The position numbers were made by a program, and so were the translations under genes. Shown here in pieces: positions 45,117 through 56,910 of a stretch of 64,000 bases of DNA. The notes beneath the pieces are model-generated. The model searched no databases. It saw nothing but the letters and a program-made list of their open reading frames with translations, and was not told the DNA's origin. The stretch comes from Sphingomonas sp. SUN019. Its GTDB lineage: Bacteria; Pseudomonadota; Alphaproteobacteria; Sphingomonadales; Sphingomonadaceae. Each line of letters opens with the position of its first letter. The stretch's first letter is position 1. Location: the NCBI RefSeq assembly GCF_024758705.1, contig NZ_CP096971.1:3687501-3751500 (forward strand), in the 5' to 3' direction.

Positions 45117-48100
45117 TCAGAACTTCGCGACGAAGCCTGCATAGGCATAGCGGCCGCGGATGTCGTAGATCGCCGAGCCGGCGCCGATACCGGTCAGGCC
45201 GAACGGCGGCAGGCGGTTGGCGACGTTGTCGACACCGATGTAGAAGTCGAACTTGTCGCCGGCTTCGATGTTCACGCGAACGTCGTGATAGAACACCTCG
45301 GTGTAGAACTTGACCGGCGCATAGTCCGTGTTCTGCGGCGGCAGGCCGTTCAGCGCGTTATAATCCTCATACGTGTTGAGGTACATCGGGCCGATGTAGC
45401 GTCCCTGATAACCGATGGTGATCGGGCCGGTCTTCAGCGACGCGTTCACGTTCACCTGGTTCTTCGGATCGCCCAGTTCGCCGAGGATGCGATTCTGGAA
45501 ATCCGGATTCGCCGGGTTGGTGAACGAATCGCGCTGGATCGTGCGGGTCCAGATCGCACCCAGGTTCAGCTGGCCGAAATCGAACGTGTGACGGTAGGAC
45601 GCATTCACGTCCACGCCGCGCGCCTTCAGCTTTGCGAAGTTCAGCGTCGACTGCAGCAGCGATCCTTCCAGGATACGGAAGGGAATTTCACCGCGTGCGC
45701 CGCCCGATGCGCCAGCGCGCTGGAACAGGCCGCAGAACGGATTGTCGAGCGTCGCCGAATCGTAGCACAGGTTGGCGATCTGCTGCGCCGAGACCGAGGT
45801 GATGACGTTATCGACCGTGATGTCGAAATAGTCCGCCGAGATCGAGAGGCCGGGGATGAAGCGCGGCTGCACCACGACGCCCGCGGTGTACGAATCCGAC
45901 TTTTCTTCACGCAGATCGGGGTTGCCGCCGCTGATGATGTCCAGCGACGACTGGTACACGTAGTCGTAGCCGGCCGGACGGCCCGCTGCGGTGCAATTGG
46001 CCGAACGGGTCGCCGAACCGGTGGCGATGTTACGCTCCGAGCACGGATCGACGAAGAGCGGCGCGAAGTTCTGGCCCTGTGCGGAGAACAGTTCGGACAG
46101 GTTCGGCGCACGAACCGAGCGCGAATAGGTGCCGCGGAAACGGATGTCCTCGACCGGGCTCCACTCCACGCCGCCGCTGTAGGCGTAAACGGTACCCGTT
46201 GCGCCCTTGTAATCGGCGATACGGCCCGAACCCGAGATCGTCAGTTCGTGGAAGAACGGCATGTCCTTCAGGATCGGCACGCGCAATTCGCCGAACACTT
46301 CCTTCACCTCGAACGCGGGTGCGTCGAACGAAGGGATCGCGTTGTAGAAGGCGTATCCGGCCTGCGTGTAGTCGTCGAGATCGTAATAGTTGGTTTCACG
46401 ACGATATTCGGCGCCGACCGAGAACGACACCGGGCCGCCCGGCAGTTCGAACAGCTGGCTGAGATCGCCAGCGACGAAGCCGGAGGCGACGAACTGGGTG
46501 ATCTTGCCTTCCGCCCGCGACTGAACGGTCAGGTAATCGCGCGCCGCCTGGCTGATGTTGCCTTCGCCGAGCGGGTTGATCGGGGCGCAGGCCGCGACGT
46601 CGGCGGCGAGCTGCGCTGCATTGCCCGCACGGTCGACGCCGGCTGCGGTCGGATCGATCTGCGAACGGCACACGATCTGCCCGGCTGCGTTGCGAACCGC
46701 ATCCGCCGCCAGCAGGTAACGCTGACGGCTGATGTTGCCGTCGATGATGTTGCGTTCACGATGCTCGCCATAGTTGGCCGAGATTTCGTAGTTCCAATCG
46801 TCGTTGAAATCGCCGCGCACGCCGACGACCGCACGGTACGTCTCACGACGGATTTGCTCGTCGCGGATGCCCAGCTCGACGAAGTTGCGACGCAGCGCGA
46901 AGCGGAACGATCCGTCCGCAATCGCCGCGCGCTGCGCTGCGGTCAGTGCCGCAGGCGTCGTCGCGGTGCTGTTCGGATCGACGCCGGCCGCCAGAATGTT
47001 CTGCGTCAGCACGGTGCGCGCCTGCGCCGTCAGGTACGGGTTGTCGAGCCGGATGCGATCGCGCGCGAGGCCGGGCGAGTTCTCCAGGTTGACGCCCTGG
47101 TTGAAGAACGGGCCGCTCTGCGAACCGAACGCTTCGGTACGGACGTACTTCGCTTCGACGAAGGGCACGAAGGCCGGGGAAATCTCGAAGTGAGCGAGCA
47201 GATTGGCCGAATAGCGCTTCACGTCGGGCGACAGCGCCAGCAGCTTCAGCTGCTGCTCACGGCCGGAATAGCCGTTTCCGCCGATGTAGTTGCCGTTCGG
47301 ACCGATGCCGACGCGCTGCCCGGTCTGCGCGGCCAGCGTACCGTCGGGACGGAACAGGAAGCCGCAGGTGAACGGGTTGCCGAGCGCGTCCGCGCCGCAG
47401 CGCGGGTTGGTGCGCGACTGGGCAAGGCCCAGCTGGCCGCCTTCGGAGATCGTCGCGGAACGGATATCGCGAAAATAGGTGCGATCGAAGACGCCGTCCG
47501 AACCGTTGGCCGTGCCGGCCGGGTCGGTGTCGGTCACGACGAACGCGTCGTTCTGGCCGATCGGACGATCGCCCGCGAAGTAACGCGACTGATGCGCATA
47601 TTCCAGGTTGATCGCGACGTTGCCGCGGCCGTCTGCAAAGTTCTTGCCCGCCAGCAGCGACAGATACTGGTTGCCCGCATCCTTATAGTCGGCGCTGACG
47701 CCCGACTGGCCGCGCAGCTGCAGACCCTCATAGTCCTTCTTCAGGACGAAATTGACGACGCCCGCGATCGCGTCCGACCCGTAGATCGACGATCCGCCGC
47801 CGGTCAGGATTTCGACGCGCTCGATCAGGTCGGTCGGGAACGTGTTCACGTCGGGCGAGACGCCGTTGACCAGAATGTCGCCTGCGACGTGGCGGCGGCC
47901 GTTCTGCAGCACCAGCGTGCGCTGCGTGCCGAGGCCGCGCAGATCGAGGAGGTTGATTCCACGCGTGCCGAGGAACGCGGTCGAGTTCGCCTGGCTGAAC
48001 GTGCTGCGCAGCTGCGGCAGGTCGTTCAGCGTATCGCCGACGGCGACCTGGCCGGTCTCGAACAGCTCGGCGCCCGAAACGACGCTGATCGGCGACGTCG

Positions 48101-48308
48101 ATTCGAGGTTCGGCGAACGAATGCGCGACCCGGTGACGACGACGTCGCCGCTAGCGACGTCGCCAGCTTGTTCGACCGTCGGATCGACGGCCTGGTTGGT
48201 CGTCTGGGTTGCTTCGACCGGCGCGCCAGCCTGTGCGGCGGCCAGGTTCGCACCGAATAGCGCAATGGCGCTTGCGCTCGAGACGAGCAAAGTACGCGAC
48301 GTTTTCAT
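45117..48308 (-). CDS. TonB-dependent receptor (large, third in window)
   Basis: Outer-membrane receptor of 1063 aa. Signal peptide MKTSRTLLVSSASAIALFG... ends at AAAQA. The plug starts VVVTGSRIRSPNLESTSPI and contains RGINLLDLRGLGTQRTLVL and EILTGGGSSIYGSDAIAGVV, a pattern of the larger receptors that take up sugars, peptides or complex organics. The barrel ends RYAYAGFVAKF. It is not a close relative of the other two receptors. ATG 48308 is preceded by AGGGAGCC. Downstream, after a terminator, is the 2OG oxygenase. Confidence 0.94.
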   Translation of the reverse strand: MKTSRTLLVSSASAIALFGANLAAAQAGAPVEATQTTNQAVDPTVEQAGDVASGDVVVTGSRIRSPNLESTSPISVVSGAELFETGQVAVGDTLNDLPQLRSTFSQANSTAFLGTRGINLLDLRGLGTQRTLVLQNGRRHVAGDILVNGVSPDVNTFPTDLIERVEILTGGGSSIYGSDAIAGVVNFVLKKDYEGLQLRGQSGVSADYKDAGNQYLSLLAGKNFADGRGNVAINLEYAHQSRYFAGDRPIGQNDAFVVTDTDPAGTANGSDGVFDRTYFRDIRSATISEGGQLGLAQSRTNPRCGADALGNPFTCGFLFRPDGTLAAQTGQRVGIGPNGNYIGGNGYSGREQQLKLLALSPDVKRYSANLLAHFEISPAFVPFVEAKYVRTEAFGSQSGPFFNQGVNLENSPGLARDRIRLDNPYLTAQARTVLTQNILAAGVDPNSTATTPAALTAAQRAAIADGSFRFALRRNFVELGIRDEQIRRETYRAVVGVRGDFNDDWNYEISANYGEHRERNIIDGNISRQRYLLAADAVRNAAGQIVCRSQIDPTAAGVDRAGNAAQLAADVAACAPINPLGEGNISQAARDYLTVQSRAEGKITQFVASGFVAGDLSQLFELPGGPVSFSVGAEYRRETNYYDLDDYTQAGYAFYNAIPSFDAPAFEVKEVFGELRVPILKDMPFFHELTISGSGRIADYKGATGTVYAYSGGVEWSPVEDIRFRGTYSRSVRAPNLSELFSAQGQNFAPLFVDPCSERNIATGSATRSANCTAAGRPAGYDYVYQSSLDIISGGNPDLREEKSDSYTAGVVVQPRFIPGLSISADYFDITVDNVITSVSAQQIANLCYDSATLDNPFCGLFQRAGASGGARGEIPFRILEGSLLQSTLNFAKLKARGVDVNASYRHTFDFGQLNLGAIWTRTIQRDSFTNPANPDFQNRILGELGDPKNQVNVNASLKTGPITIGYQGRYIGPMYLNTYEDYNALNGLPPQNTDYAPVKFYTEVFYHDVRVNIEAGDKFDFYIGVDNVANRLPPFGLTGIGAGSAIYDIRGRYAYAGFVAKF

Positions 48309-48471
48309 TATTGTGAGGCTCCCTGGATCGGTCCGCCGGACCGAGATGAGGCCAACAACCCAAAAAACGCCGTCGGCACAATGGCCCACGGCGCAATTCG
48401 TCTCAATTAATACCAGATGAATGAATCGTGTCGCATTTTTGCAACAACGGGGTAGTCGCGGAAATAAAGGG

Positions 48472-49644
<1,173 letters not shown>

Positions 49645-49672
49645 GGGCGGAACTCCTTATCCGGTTTGGCGG

Positions 49673-50725
49673 CTATGTAGATGCTGCAACGCCGCGAAGC
49701 CAGTCCGCCAGCGGTTCCCACAATCCGCTCCGCGCACGGCTGCCGACGACCATCCCGACATGGCCCGCACCCGAATCGCGGCGTTCGGAAAGGCCGGCGG
49801 CGCTGGCGGCGGGAACGATCCGGTCGCTGAGCGAGACGAATTCGATCGCGGGACAGCGAAGAGCACCGGGCGTGATTCTTTCCCCACCGACACGCCAGCG
49901 ATCCTGCCCGGGCAGATCGTCGCGCAGGAAATCCTCGAACAGTTCGCGTCCCGCCGCCAGCGTCAGCGGAGCGCCTGCGTTGGCCCAGTCCTCCAGCGCG
50001 ACGAAGGTCGCGGCCTCGGCGTCGGGCATGGTCGCGAACGCTTCGTACTTGCCGATCGTGCGCGCTGGATCGAGCTTCCAGAACCCCGACTGCAGCACCT
50101 CCATCGGCACAAGCCCCAGCGCCTCACACGTCGGGCGCGCGGCGGCCCATAGCGCCGCCATCTCGTGGCGTGCTGCATCGCCGTAACCAGCAAAATTCCA
50201 CGGTGCCGCGATCGTCGCCAGACCCGCAACATTGCCGCGCGCCGCCGCCGCCAGCGCCATCGTCCCGCCCAAGCAATATCCGACCAGCAACGGCGGTTCG
50301 GGCAGCTTGGCGATCAGCGGCAGCAGCACCCGGTCGACATGGTCCGCCACGTCGAGGTTGCGCATCGCCGCATTCGGTGTGCCCCAGTCGAGCAGCCACG
50401 CGCGAAACCCTTGCCGGGCGATCCACCGCACGATCGAACGTTCCGCCGTAAGGTCGAGCACCGCGGGCGGATTGATCAGCGACGGTACGAACACGACCGG
50501 ACGCCCGTCGCCGCCATAGTCGCGCAATCGCGCCGCGCCCTTGCGGAATCGTGCGGGCATCGGGCGCGTCGCGGCGGGGCGCACCGCATCCTGATACCGC
50601 TTCAAACCGGCCAGTGCTGCGGCGCGGCGCTCGGGCGATGCTGCGGTCTGTTCGCGCAGCATATCCAGGAACAAGGGCAAGGGCCTGGGGCCGTGTTGCG
50701 GTGCGGCAAGTTGTGCTGTACCCAC
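49673..50725 (-). CDS. Short PhaC-like alpha/beta hydrolase (PHA synthase family)
   Basis: Protein of 350 aa (from GTG 50725). It carries the lipase-like box of PHA synthases with Cys as nucleophile, LLVGYCLGGT, an Asp in SLSDRIVP and His in GAGHVGMVVGS. Before these come VPSLINPPAVLDL and AWLLDWGTPN, also PhaC-like. It is shorter than class I PhaC (about 590 aa) and closer to class III length, but no PhaE gene is seen, so it may be a minor synthase or a related hydrolase. The start is uncertain: ATG 50767 overlaps phaR and ATG 50662 is also possible. It is divergent from phaR and precedes the thiolase by 28 nt. Confidence 0.75.
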   Translation of the reverse strand: MGTAQLAAPQHGPRPLPLFLDMLREQTAASPERRAAALAGLKRYQDAVRPAATRPMPARFRKGAARLRDYGGDGRPVVFVPSLINPPAVLDLTAERSIVRWIARQGFRAWLLDWGTPNAAMRNLDVADHVDRVLLPLIAKLPEPPLLVGYCLGGTMALAAAARGNVAGLATIAAPWNFAGYGDAARHEMAALWAAARPTCEALGLVPMEVLQSGFWKLDPARTIGKYEAFATMPDAEAATFVALEDWANAGAPLTLAAGRELFEDFLRDDLPGQDRWRVGGERITPGALRCPAIEFVSLSDRIVPAASAAGLSERRDSGAGHVGMVVGSRARSGLWEPLADWLRGVAAST

Positions 50726-50752
50726 GACATATCTCACGGTCCGGGGGCCTCG

Positions 50753-51298
50753 ATGAAGAAGCAGCATAACGGTGACGGCGCGGTCATCATCAAGAAGTAC
50801 GCCAATCGCCGCCTCTACAATACCGAAAGCTCATCCTACATCACGCTCGAGCATCTCGCCGCGATGACGCGTGAAGGGCGCGAGTTCAAGGTGGTCGACG
50901 CGAAGACCGACGACGATATCACGCACAACGTGTTGACCCAGATCATCATGGAGGAGGAAAGCCGCGGGCAGACGATGCTGCCGGTGAACTTCCTGAGGCA
51001 ACTGATCTCGATGTACGGCGATTCGATGCAGGCGATGGTGCCGGGCTATCTCGACGCGTCGATGGACAGTTTCCGCCGCAACCACGCACAGTTCAAATCC
51101 GCGGTCGAGGGCGCGTTCGCCGGATCGCCGTTCGCCGAAATGGCGAAGCGCAACATGGCGATGCTGGAAGCCGCCGCCAGCGCGTTCAAACCGCCGGTGA
51201 AGGGCGACGATGCGCATGCCGGCAAGGACGCGGAGATCGCCGCGCTGAAGGCGGAACTGGCGTCGTTGCAGGACAAGGTCGACAAGCTGGCGAAATAG
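50753..51298 (+). CDS. phaR: PHB synthesis repressor PhaR
   Basis: DNA-binding regulator of 181 aa that represses phasin genes and also senses PHB. The N-terminal domain reads VIIKKYANRRLYNTESSSYITLE, in parts YANRRLYNT and SYITLEHLA, the PHB-accumulation-regulatory signature. The middle has two PHB_acc-like segments (TQIIMEEESRGQ and AMVPGYLDASMDSF). A C-terminal coiled coil follows (DAEIAALKAELASLQDKVDKL). ATG 50753. It is divergent from the PhaC-like gene with only about 27 nt between starts, so binding in this gap could control both. Its stop codon abuts the purL stop. Confidence 0.95.
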   Translation: MKKQHNGDGAVIIKKYANRRLYNTESSSYITLEHLAAMTREGREFKVVDAKTDDDITHNVLTQIIMEEESRGQTMLPVNFLRQLISMYGDSMQAMVPGYLDASMDSFRRNHAQFKSAVEGAFAGSPFAEMAKRNMAMLEAAASAFKPPVKGDDAHAGKDAEIAALKAELASLQDKVDKLAK

Positions 51299-53530
51299 TT
51301 ACGCCAGCGCGGCGTCCGCACCCATCAGCTTCGGGAAGAACCCTTCGTGCGCCTCCCGCAGCGCGTCCAGGGACACCACGTCGTCGCGGTTGGGGCGTTC
51401 GAAGATCAGACGTTTGCCGCCGGTTCGGCCGAGCGGTTCTGCTTCCACCCCCGCGTCCAGCGCGGCATGGAGGAAGTCCATCAGGGCCGAGTCCTCGACG
51501 GTGACAATATAAACGCCCTGATCCTCGGCGAAGAACGAATGTGCGCAGTCGAACGGTTGTTTGCGGTCGATCATCGCGCCGATGTTGCCGGCGAGCGCCA
51601 TTTCGGCGAGCGTAACCGCGATGCCGCCGTCGGATACGTCGTGCACCGCGGTCAGTTGCCCGGCGGTGATCGCGGCGCGGATCAGGTCGCCGGTCTTGCG
51701 TTCCAGGTCGAGGTCGACGCGCGGCGGGGGGCCTTCTTCGCGGCCGTGGACTTCGCGCAGCCAGAGCGTCTGGCCGAGGTCGCCGCGGCGCGTGCCGACC
51801 GCAAGGATGACGTCGCCGGTGTCCTTGAAGGCGATCGTCGCGCTCTTCGTCCAGTCGGCGAGCAGGCCGATACCGCCGATCGCGGGGGTGGGGAGGATGG
51901 CGCTGCCGCCACCGGTGGCCTTGCTCTCGTTGTAGAGGCTGACGTTGCCGCTCACGATCGGGAAGTCGAGCGCGCGGCAGGCCTGGCTCATGCCGTCGAG
52001 GCAGCCGACGATCTGGCCCATGATCTCGGGGCGTTGCGGGTTGGCGAAGTTGAGGCAGTTGGTGATGGCGAGCGGGGTCGCGCCGACGCTGGTCAGGTTG
52101 CGCCACGCCTCCGCCACCGCCTGTTTGCCGCCCTCGACCGGATCGGCAAAGCAGTAGCGCGGGGTGCAGTCGGTGGTCATGGCCAGCCCCTTCGGCGTGC
52201 CGTGGACGCGGACAACCGCGGCGTCGCCGCCGGGGCGCTGCGCGGTGTCGGCGCCGACCATGTGGTCATATTGCTCCCAGATCCAGCGGCGGCTGGCGAT
52301 GTCGGGGCTGGCCATCAGGGTCAGCAGGTCGGCGGCGATGTCGCGGCTTTCGGGGACGTTCACCAACGCTTTCGCGGGGGGCGTGGGGACGTGCGGGCGG
52401 TCGTAGAGCGGGGCGTCGTCGGCGAGCGGGCCTAGCGGGATGTCGCAGACGGTTTCGCCCTTCCATTTCAGGACCATGTGGCCCCCATCCGGACCGGCTT
52501 CGGTGACGTGGCCGATGACAGCGAAATCGAGTTCCCACTTCGTGAAGATGGCTTGCGCGAAATCCTCGCGGCCGGGCTTCAGCACCATGAGCATCCGCTC
52601 CTGGCTTTCGCTCAGCATCATCTCATACGGGGTCATGCCGGTTTCGCGTTGCGGCACATCGTCCATGACGAGTTCGATGCCGACGCCGCCCTTGCTGGCC
52701 ATCTCGACGCTGGACGAGGTGAGGCCCGCCGCGCCCATATCCTGGATCGCGACGATCGCGTCGCTGGCCATCAGTTCGAGGCACGCCTCGATCAGGAGTT
52801 TTTCGGTGAAGGGGTCGCCGACCTGGACGGTGGGGCGTTTGGCCTCGGCATCCTCGCCGAAATCGGCCGAGGCCATCGTCGCGCCGTGGATGCCGTCGCG
52901 ACCGGTTTTCGACCCGACATAGACGATCGGGTTGCCGACGCCGCTGGCGGCCGAGTAGAAAATCTTGTCGGTGTTCGCGATGCCGACGGTCATCGCGTTG
53001 ACCAGGATGTTGCCGTCATAGGCGGGGTGGAAGTTCACTTCGCCACCGACGGTCGGCACGCCGACGCAATTGCCGTAGCCGCCGATGCCGTGGACGACGC
53101 CCGCGATCAGGTGGCGCATCTTGGGATGCGTCGGCGATCCGAAGCGCAGCGCGTTCAGGTTCGCGATCGGGCGCGCGCCCATCGTGAACACGTCGCGCAG
53201 GATGCCGCCGACGCCGGTCGCCGCGCCCTGATAGGGTTCGATGTACGACGGATGGTTGTGGCTCTCCATCTTGAAGATCGCGGCCTGGCCGTCCCCTATG
53301 TCGACCACGCCCGCATTCTCGCCCGGGCCGCAGATCACCTGGGGGCCGGTGGTGGGGAGTTTCTTCAGGTGGATGCGCGACGATTTGTAGCTGCAATGCT
53401 CGGACCACATGACCGAGAAGATGCCGAGTTCGACCATGTTCGGTGTGCGGCCGAGCGCGCTGAGGACGCGGTCGTATTCGTCGATCGACAGGCCGTGGTC
53501 GGCGACGATCTGGGCGGTGATTTCGGTCAT
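51299..53530 (-). CDS. purL: Phosphoribosylformylglycinamidine synthase subunit PurL
   Basis: Synthetase subunit of 743 aa for step 4 of purine synthesis, the short form that works with separate PurQ and PurS. It shows [51 protein letters not shown] [29 protein letters not shown] and [18 protein letters not shown]. No glutamine-amidotransferase domain is present, consistent with the short form. ATG 53530 overlaps the phospholipase D stop. purQ and purS are not in the window. Confidence 0.96.
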   Translation of the reverse strand: MTEITAQIVADHGLSIDEYDRVLSALGRTPNMVELGIFSVMWSEHCSYKSSRIHLKKLPTTGPQVICGPGENAGVVDIGDGQAAIFKMESHNHPSYIEPYQGAATGVGGILRDVFTMGARPIANLNALRFGSPTHPKMRHLIAGVVHGIGGYGNCVGVPTVGGEVNFHPAYDGNILVNAMTVGIANTDKIFYSAASGVGNPIVYVGSKTGRDGIHGATMASADFGEDAEAKRPTVQVGDPFTEKLLIEACLELMASDAIVAIQDMGAAGLTSSSVEMASKGGVGIELVMDDVPQRETGMTPYEMMLSESQERMLMVLKPGREDFAQAIFTKWELDFAVIGHVTEAGPDGGHMVLKWKGETVCDIPLGPLADDAPLYDRPHVPTPPAKALVNVPESRDIAADLLTLMASPDIASRRWIWEQYDHMVGADTAQRPGGDAAVVRVHGTPKGLAMTTDCTPRYCFADPVEGGKQAVAEAWRNLTSVGATPLAITNCLNFANPQRPEIMGQIVGCLDGMSQACRALDFPIVSGNVSLYNESKATGGGSAILPTPAIGGIGLLADWTKSATIAFKDTGDVILAVGTRRGDLGQTLWLREVHGREEGPPPRVDLDLERKTGDLIRAAITAGQLTAVHDVSDGGIAVTLAEMALAGNIGAMIDRKQPFDCAHSFFAEDQGVYIVTVEDSALMDFLHAALDAGVEAEPLGRTGGKRLIFERPNRDDVVSLDALREAHEGFFPKLMGADAALA

Positions 53531-55008
53531 GGCGCGCGCATAGCGTGGCGGGCGGGCGGCGTCACCCCGCGCCGCTTGGGCAGGCGCATCCGGTGTTTCA
53601 GGCGGCGGAGCAGGCCGCGCTTAGAGAAGCCTTCGAACATCTCGCCCGGCCCTTCGGGATCGAGCACTTCGTTGTCGGCGAGCCATTCCTCGACCGCATT
53701 GAGATCGGGGACTTCGTAGGGGATCAGCGTCTTGCCTGCCCCACGCAGTTCCTCGATCGCGGCGATCATCGATCCGTCCTTCAGGCGGCGTGAGACTTCG
53801 GCCGCGTCGACGCCGAGATGTTCGGCGATCAGGCCGTCGCGGATCGTCGGGATGGCGTCCCCGATGTGTTCGATCGTCACGTCGCACTCGGTGTCGAGAC
53901 GGAGCGAGCGGTTGTTGAAGTTGGACGAACCGACGCGGATGATGTCGTCGTCGATCACCAGCACCTTGGCATGGACGTAGATGCCTTCGCCGCCCGCGGT
54001 CATCGGGTGGTACATCTTGAATCGGCCGTTGCGGTCATGGTGGTGGAGCGCCTGCACCAGCCGCGCACGCGCGGTGTCCATCGCGATCGGTTCGAGCCAG
54101 CCCTGCGCGGCGGTCGGGTTGACGATGACGATCTCGGGACCGTCGGCCTCGTCGAGCCGCTTGGCGATCGCCTCGGCCACTTTGCGGGAGGCGAAATACT
54201 GGCTCTCGGCATAGATACGGCGTTTCGCGCGCGCGATCAGATCGATGTAGAGTTGTTCGATCTCATGCGCTTCGGGGCCGTCCTCGTGCTTCGGCTGGGT
54301 GCGCGAGATGGCGACGTCGACGCCCTCGAAATCGGGGATGATGCTTTCGGGCCAAACGTGGTGGGACACGGGCGGCGGCGTGATTTCCGTGCCGCCAGCC
54401 AAGCTCCAGCGCATCCGGCACAGGTCGCCCAGCGCCTTCGCGATCGGGCCGGTCAGCGCGGTCGTCGCGTCATGCCACGGCTTGTAGGGCTTGCCGCGCG
54501 GGGAGCGGCGGTGTGGTTCGTCGTCGTTGTGTTCGCGCGTGTCCCAACGCTCGTCGGTCATGTCGATCCCGCCGCAGAAAGCGAGGCAATCGTCGATCAC
54601 GACGATCTTCTGGTGCTGCGACGCGGCGACGGGGTGCGCGCCGTCGAGCAGCAGGTGGATGCGATCGCGCAGGAAGCGCCATTTGGTGAGCGTCCACAAT
54701 GTCTTGCCGCGGAACAATGTCTTCAGCGCGCCCTTGTCCCAGCGCAGCACGTAGACCTGCAGCCCCGGCGTGCGGCGGACCAGCCAGCCGATGAAATCGC
54801 CGACCTCGGTCGGGGCCTCGGGATGTTCGTCGCTCCACGCCAGCTTGATGCGCGCGTCGAAATCCCAGCCGACGAGCATGATCTGATGCTTTGCGTCGAG
54901 CATCGCTTCGCGTGCGGCGCGGTAATAGGCATCGGCGTCGACGATCACCGCCGCCCGGTCCGCACGTTCGATCCGCCAGCAATTGCGGCCCGGTTCCAGC
55001 ATGGTCAT
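53527..55008 (-). CDS. Phospholipase D-like phosphatidyltransferase/hydrolase
   Basis: Protein of 493 aa with two HKD motifs, [18 protein letters not shown] and [19 protein letters not shown], the signature of PLD-family hydrolases and cardiolipin synthases. [10 protein letters not shown] near the N-terminus and [15 protein letters not shown] after the second motif match the PLD type. No signal peptide or membrane segment is seen, so action on phospholipids at the inner face or in the cytoplasm is inferred. ATG 55008 is used. Its stop overlaps the purL ATG. Confidence 0.88.
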   Translation of the reverse strand: MTMLEPGRNCWRIERADRAAVIVDADAYYRAAREAMLDAKHQIMLVGWDFDARIKLAWSDEHPEAPTEVGDFIGWLVRRTPGLQVYVLRWDKGALKTLFRGKTLWTLTKWRFLRDRIHLLLDGAHPVAASQHQKIVVIDDCLAFCGGIDMTDERWDTREHNDDEPHRRSPRGKPYKPWHDATTALTGPIAKALGDLCRMRWSLAGGTEITPPPVSHHVWPESIIPDFEGVDVAISRTQPKHEDGPEAHEIEQLYIDLIARAKRRIYAESQYFASRKVAEAIAKRLDEADGPEIVIVNPTAAQGWLEPIAMDTARARLVQALHHHDRNGRFKMYHPMTAGGEGIYVHAKVLVIDDDIIRVGSSNFNNRSLRLDTECDVTIEHIGDAIPTIRDGLIAEHLGVDAAEVSRRLKDGSMIAAIEELRGAGKTLIPYEVPDLNAVEEWLADNEVLDPEGPGEMFEGFSKRGLLRRLKHRMRLPKRRGVTPPARHAMRAP

Positions 55009-55019
55009 GGCTAGCGCCT

Positions 55020-55721
55020 TTAGAGCGAGTGGACGGCAGGTCCAGCCCCGGGCGCGCGCGTGGCGGCGGTCCACCACGCTAGCGCGGTGAGGATCGCATA
55101 AGCGGCGAGCGCGGTCAGCGGGGTCGCGGGCGGCACGGGATCGATGGTGACGGGCGATTGCGGGGCGAACCAGTTGACCGCCTGTAGCAGAGCAAGCATC
55201 GCGATCAGCGTGATGAGCGACGCCTTGCCCTGCCAGCCGGTGGCGCGAGTGCGGGAGGCGTAGAAGACCAGCGCAAGCGCGATCAGGCCGAGTTCGAGCG
55301 GCATCTCGATCGTCGGATGGTTCCATAGGCCGAAGCCGTAGCGGCGGCCGACCCCGGTCAGCGTCAGGTCGGGCGCATGGACGAGCAGGTCGAGCAGCCA
55401 ATGCGACGCGACGACGGCGGCACCGATCCACGCCGCGGGCCAGTCGCACCGCAGCAGCCGCGCACCGATCGCCCATGCCGCGGCGAAGCCCAGCGCGCCG
55501 ATCAGGCTGTGGGTGTAGGGCATATGGTACAGGTCCATCGGGTTCATCGCAGTGAAGCCCGGCACCTCGCGCATGTTCTCGACGCCGAGCAGCACGAAGC
55601 TGAAGAACGCGAGGTCGACGAGTTGCGCGGCGATAAAGAGCGTGCCGACCCCGAGGCCGCGTTCGCGCGCGCGGGGGAGCGCGGCGGCGAGGACGGCGGG
55701 GGCGTAGTGGCCGGTAAACAT
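55020..55721 (-). CDS. Membrane-bound metal-dependent hydrolase, YdjM-like
   Basis: Protein of 233 aa with several hydrophobic segments and conserved His-rich motifs MPYTHSLIGAL and VASHWLLDLLVHAPD. These resemble the YdjM/LexA-regulated membrane hydrolase family (metal-dependent hydrolase). No reaction is known. ATG 55721 overlaps the hydrolase stop by one base as TGATG. It precedes the phospholipase D gene by 11 nt. Confidence 0.8.
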   Translation of the reverse strand: MFTGHYAPAVLAAALPRARERGLGVGTLFIAAQLVDLAFFSFVLLGVENMREVPGFTAMNPMDLYHMPYTHSLIGALGFAAAWAIGARLLRCDWPAAWIGAAVVASHWLLDLLVHAPDLTLTGVGRRYGFGLWNHPTIEMPLELGLIALALVFYASRTRATGWQGKASLITLIAMLALLQAVNWFAPQSPVTIDPVPPATPLTALAAYAILTALAWWTAATRAPGAGPAVHSL

Positions 55722-56671
55722 CAGCTTGGCTCCACGCTGGCGAGGAAGGCGGCGGCGTCGCGCGCGCTGGCGTCTGGGGCCTCCTCCATCGGGATGTGGC
55801 CGGTGTTCGGATAGACGATCAGGCGGCTGCCGGGGATCGCGCGGGCGAGCCAGCGGGCGGAGGAGACGGGGATCAGTGCGTCCTTTTCGCCCCATTCGAT
55901 CAGGACGGGCATTTTCAGGCGGCGGAGCATTTCGGGCGTGGCTGATGAGCGCGGGGTGGCGAAGCGGTCGATCGTCGCCTGGCGGTTGCCGGGGTAGCGG
56001 AGCAATTTCCAGTAAAGGTCGATCTGTTCGTCGTCGGCGAGTCTCGGGTCGGCGAACGCGCCGGGCAGGCTGTCCTCGATCAGGCGGCGCGGGGTGACCA
56101 TCGCGGCGAGATCGCGCAGCACGGGGATGCGGGCGATGCGGAAACCGAGCGGGGCCTTGCCGCCGTCGGGTTCGGGTTGCCCCACCGAATCGACCAGGAT
56201 CAGCGCGGACACGTTGTCCGGGTGCGCGAGCGCATAGCCCCAGGCGACCCCGCCGCCCATCGAATTGCCAGCGAGCGCGAAGCGGGTGAGGCCGAGTTTC
56301 TGCGTGAAGCGGTCGAGCGTCTTGACGAACGCGCGCTGCGTGTAGTCGCTGGTGGGGTTCGGGCCGGTGAGGCCGTGGCCGATCTGGTCGAGGCGGATGA
56401 CGCGGTAGGTCTTGTCGAGGCGTGCGGCCCACGGTTCCCAGGTGTGGAGCGAGGCGTTGGAGCCGTGGAGCAGGATTAGTGCGGGCGCGTTGCGCGGGCC
56501 GGTGTCGCGGTAGTGGATGGTCAGGCCGTTCCCGATGTCGAGGAAGCGCGATGGGGGTGCGGCGTATTTGGCGCGCATGGCGGCCGGGTCGGTATCCGGG
56601 GTGCGGAAGATGAAGAGCGCGAGGAATAGCAGGCCGAGGATGAGGGCGGCCCATGCGGTGAATTTGCGCAT
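55721..56671 (-). CDS. Alpha/beta hydrolase, membrane-anchored
   Basis: Protein of 316 aa. One N-terminal membrane segment (FTAWAALILGLLFLALFIF) suggests an anchored catalytic domain facing the periplasm. LLHGSNASLHTWEPW (oxyanion region), RLDQIGHGLTGP, nucleophile Ser in LAGNSMGGGVAWG, acid near GEKDALIP and His in NTGHIPMEEAP complete the set. The substrate is unknown. ATG 56671 follows GGGGAAAG. First gene of the hydrolase-YdjM-PLD-purL run. Confidence 0.88.
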   Translation of the reverse strand: MRKFTAWAALILGLLFLALFIFRTPDTDPAAMRAKYAAPPSRFLDIGNGLTIHYRDTGPRNAPALILLHGSNASLHTWEPWAARLDKTYRVIRLDQIGHGLTGPNPTSDYTQRAFVKTLDRFTQKLGLTRFALAGNSMGGGVAWGYALAHPDNVSALILVDSVGQPEPDGGKAPLGFRIARIPVLRDLAAMVTPRRLIEDSLPGAFADPRLADDEQIDLYWKLLRYPGNRQATIDRFATPRSSATPEMLRRLKMPVLIEWGEKDALIPVSSARWLARAIPGSRLIVYPNTGHIPMEEAPDASARDAAAFLASVEPS

Positions 56672-56751
56672 TCTTTCCCCCGACCCCGCCCCAAGCCGTT
56701 TTGCCGGCGCAGGCTGGCATCTCCTTGACGTGCGCGCAACGTCAGCCAATT

Positions 56752-56905
56752 GGGAGACCCCAGCTTTCGCTGAGGTGACGGGTGTGGAGGTTGGGCCGGC
56801 TGCTTCGATTCAACGACCCGTCATTCCCGCCTTCGTGAAAATGACGGATGAGGGAATTGGTGGTTATGCGGGAATGACGGCGGGATGGGAAGGCGACCGG
56901 GCGAG
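56752..56905. repeat. Decayed REP-like palindromes upstream of the alpha/beta hydrolase gene
   Basis: The 239-bp gap between the accC stop and the hydrolase start holds several arms of REP-like units, such as CCCAGCTTTCGCTGAGG (56759-56775), CCCGTCATTCCCGCCTTCG and GCGGGAATGACGGCGGGA. They are imperfect and unevenly spaced. I see no gene in this gap. Confidence 0.6.
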
Positions 56906-56910
56906 CGTCC

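Noticed and set aside
45285..48260. A 991-codon open frame antisense to the third TonB receptor
   Set aside because: It mirrors a clear TonB receptor with signal peptide and plug. The product is Arg/Ala/Asp/Val-rich without motifs, as expected for a shadow frame in GC-rich DNA.
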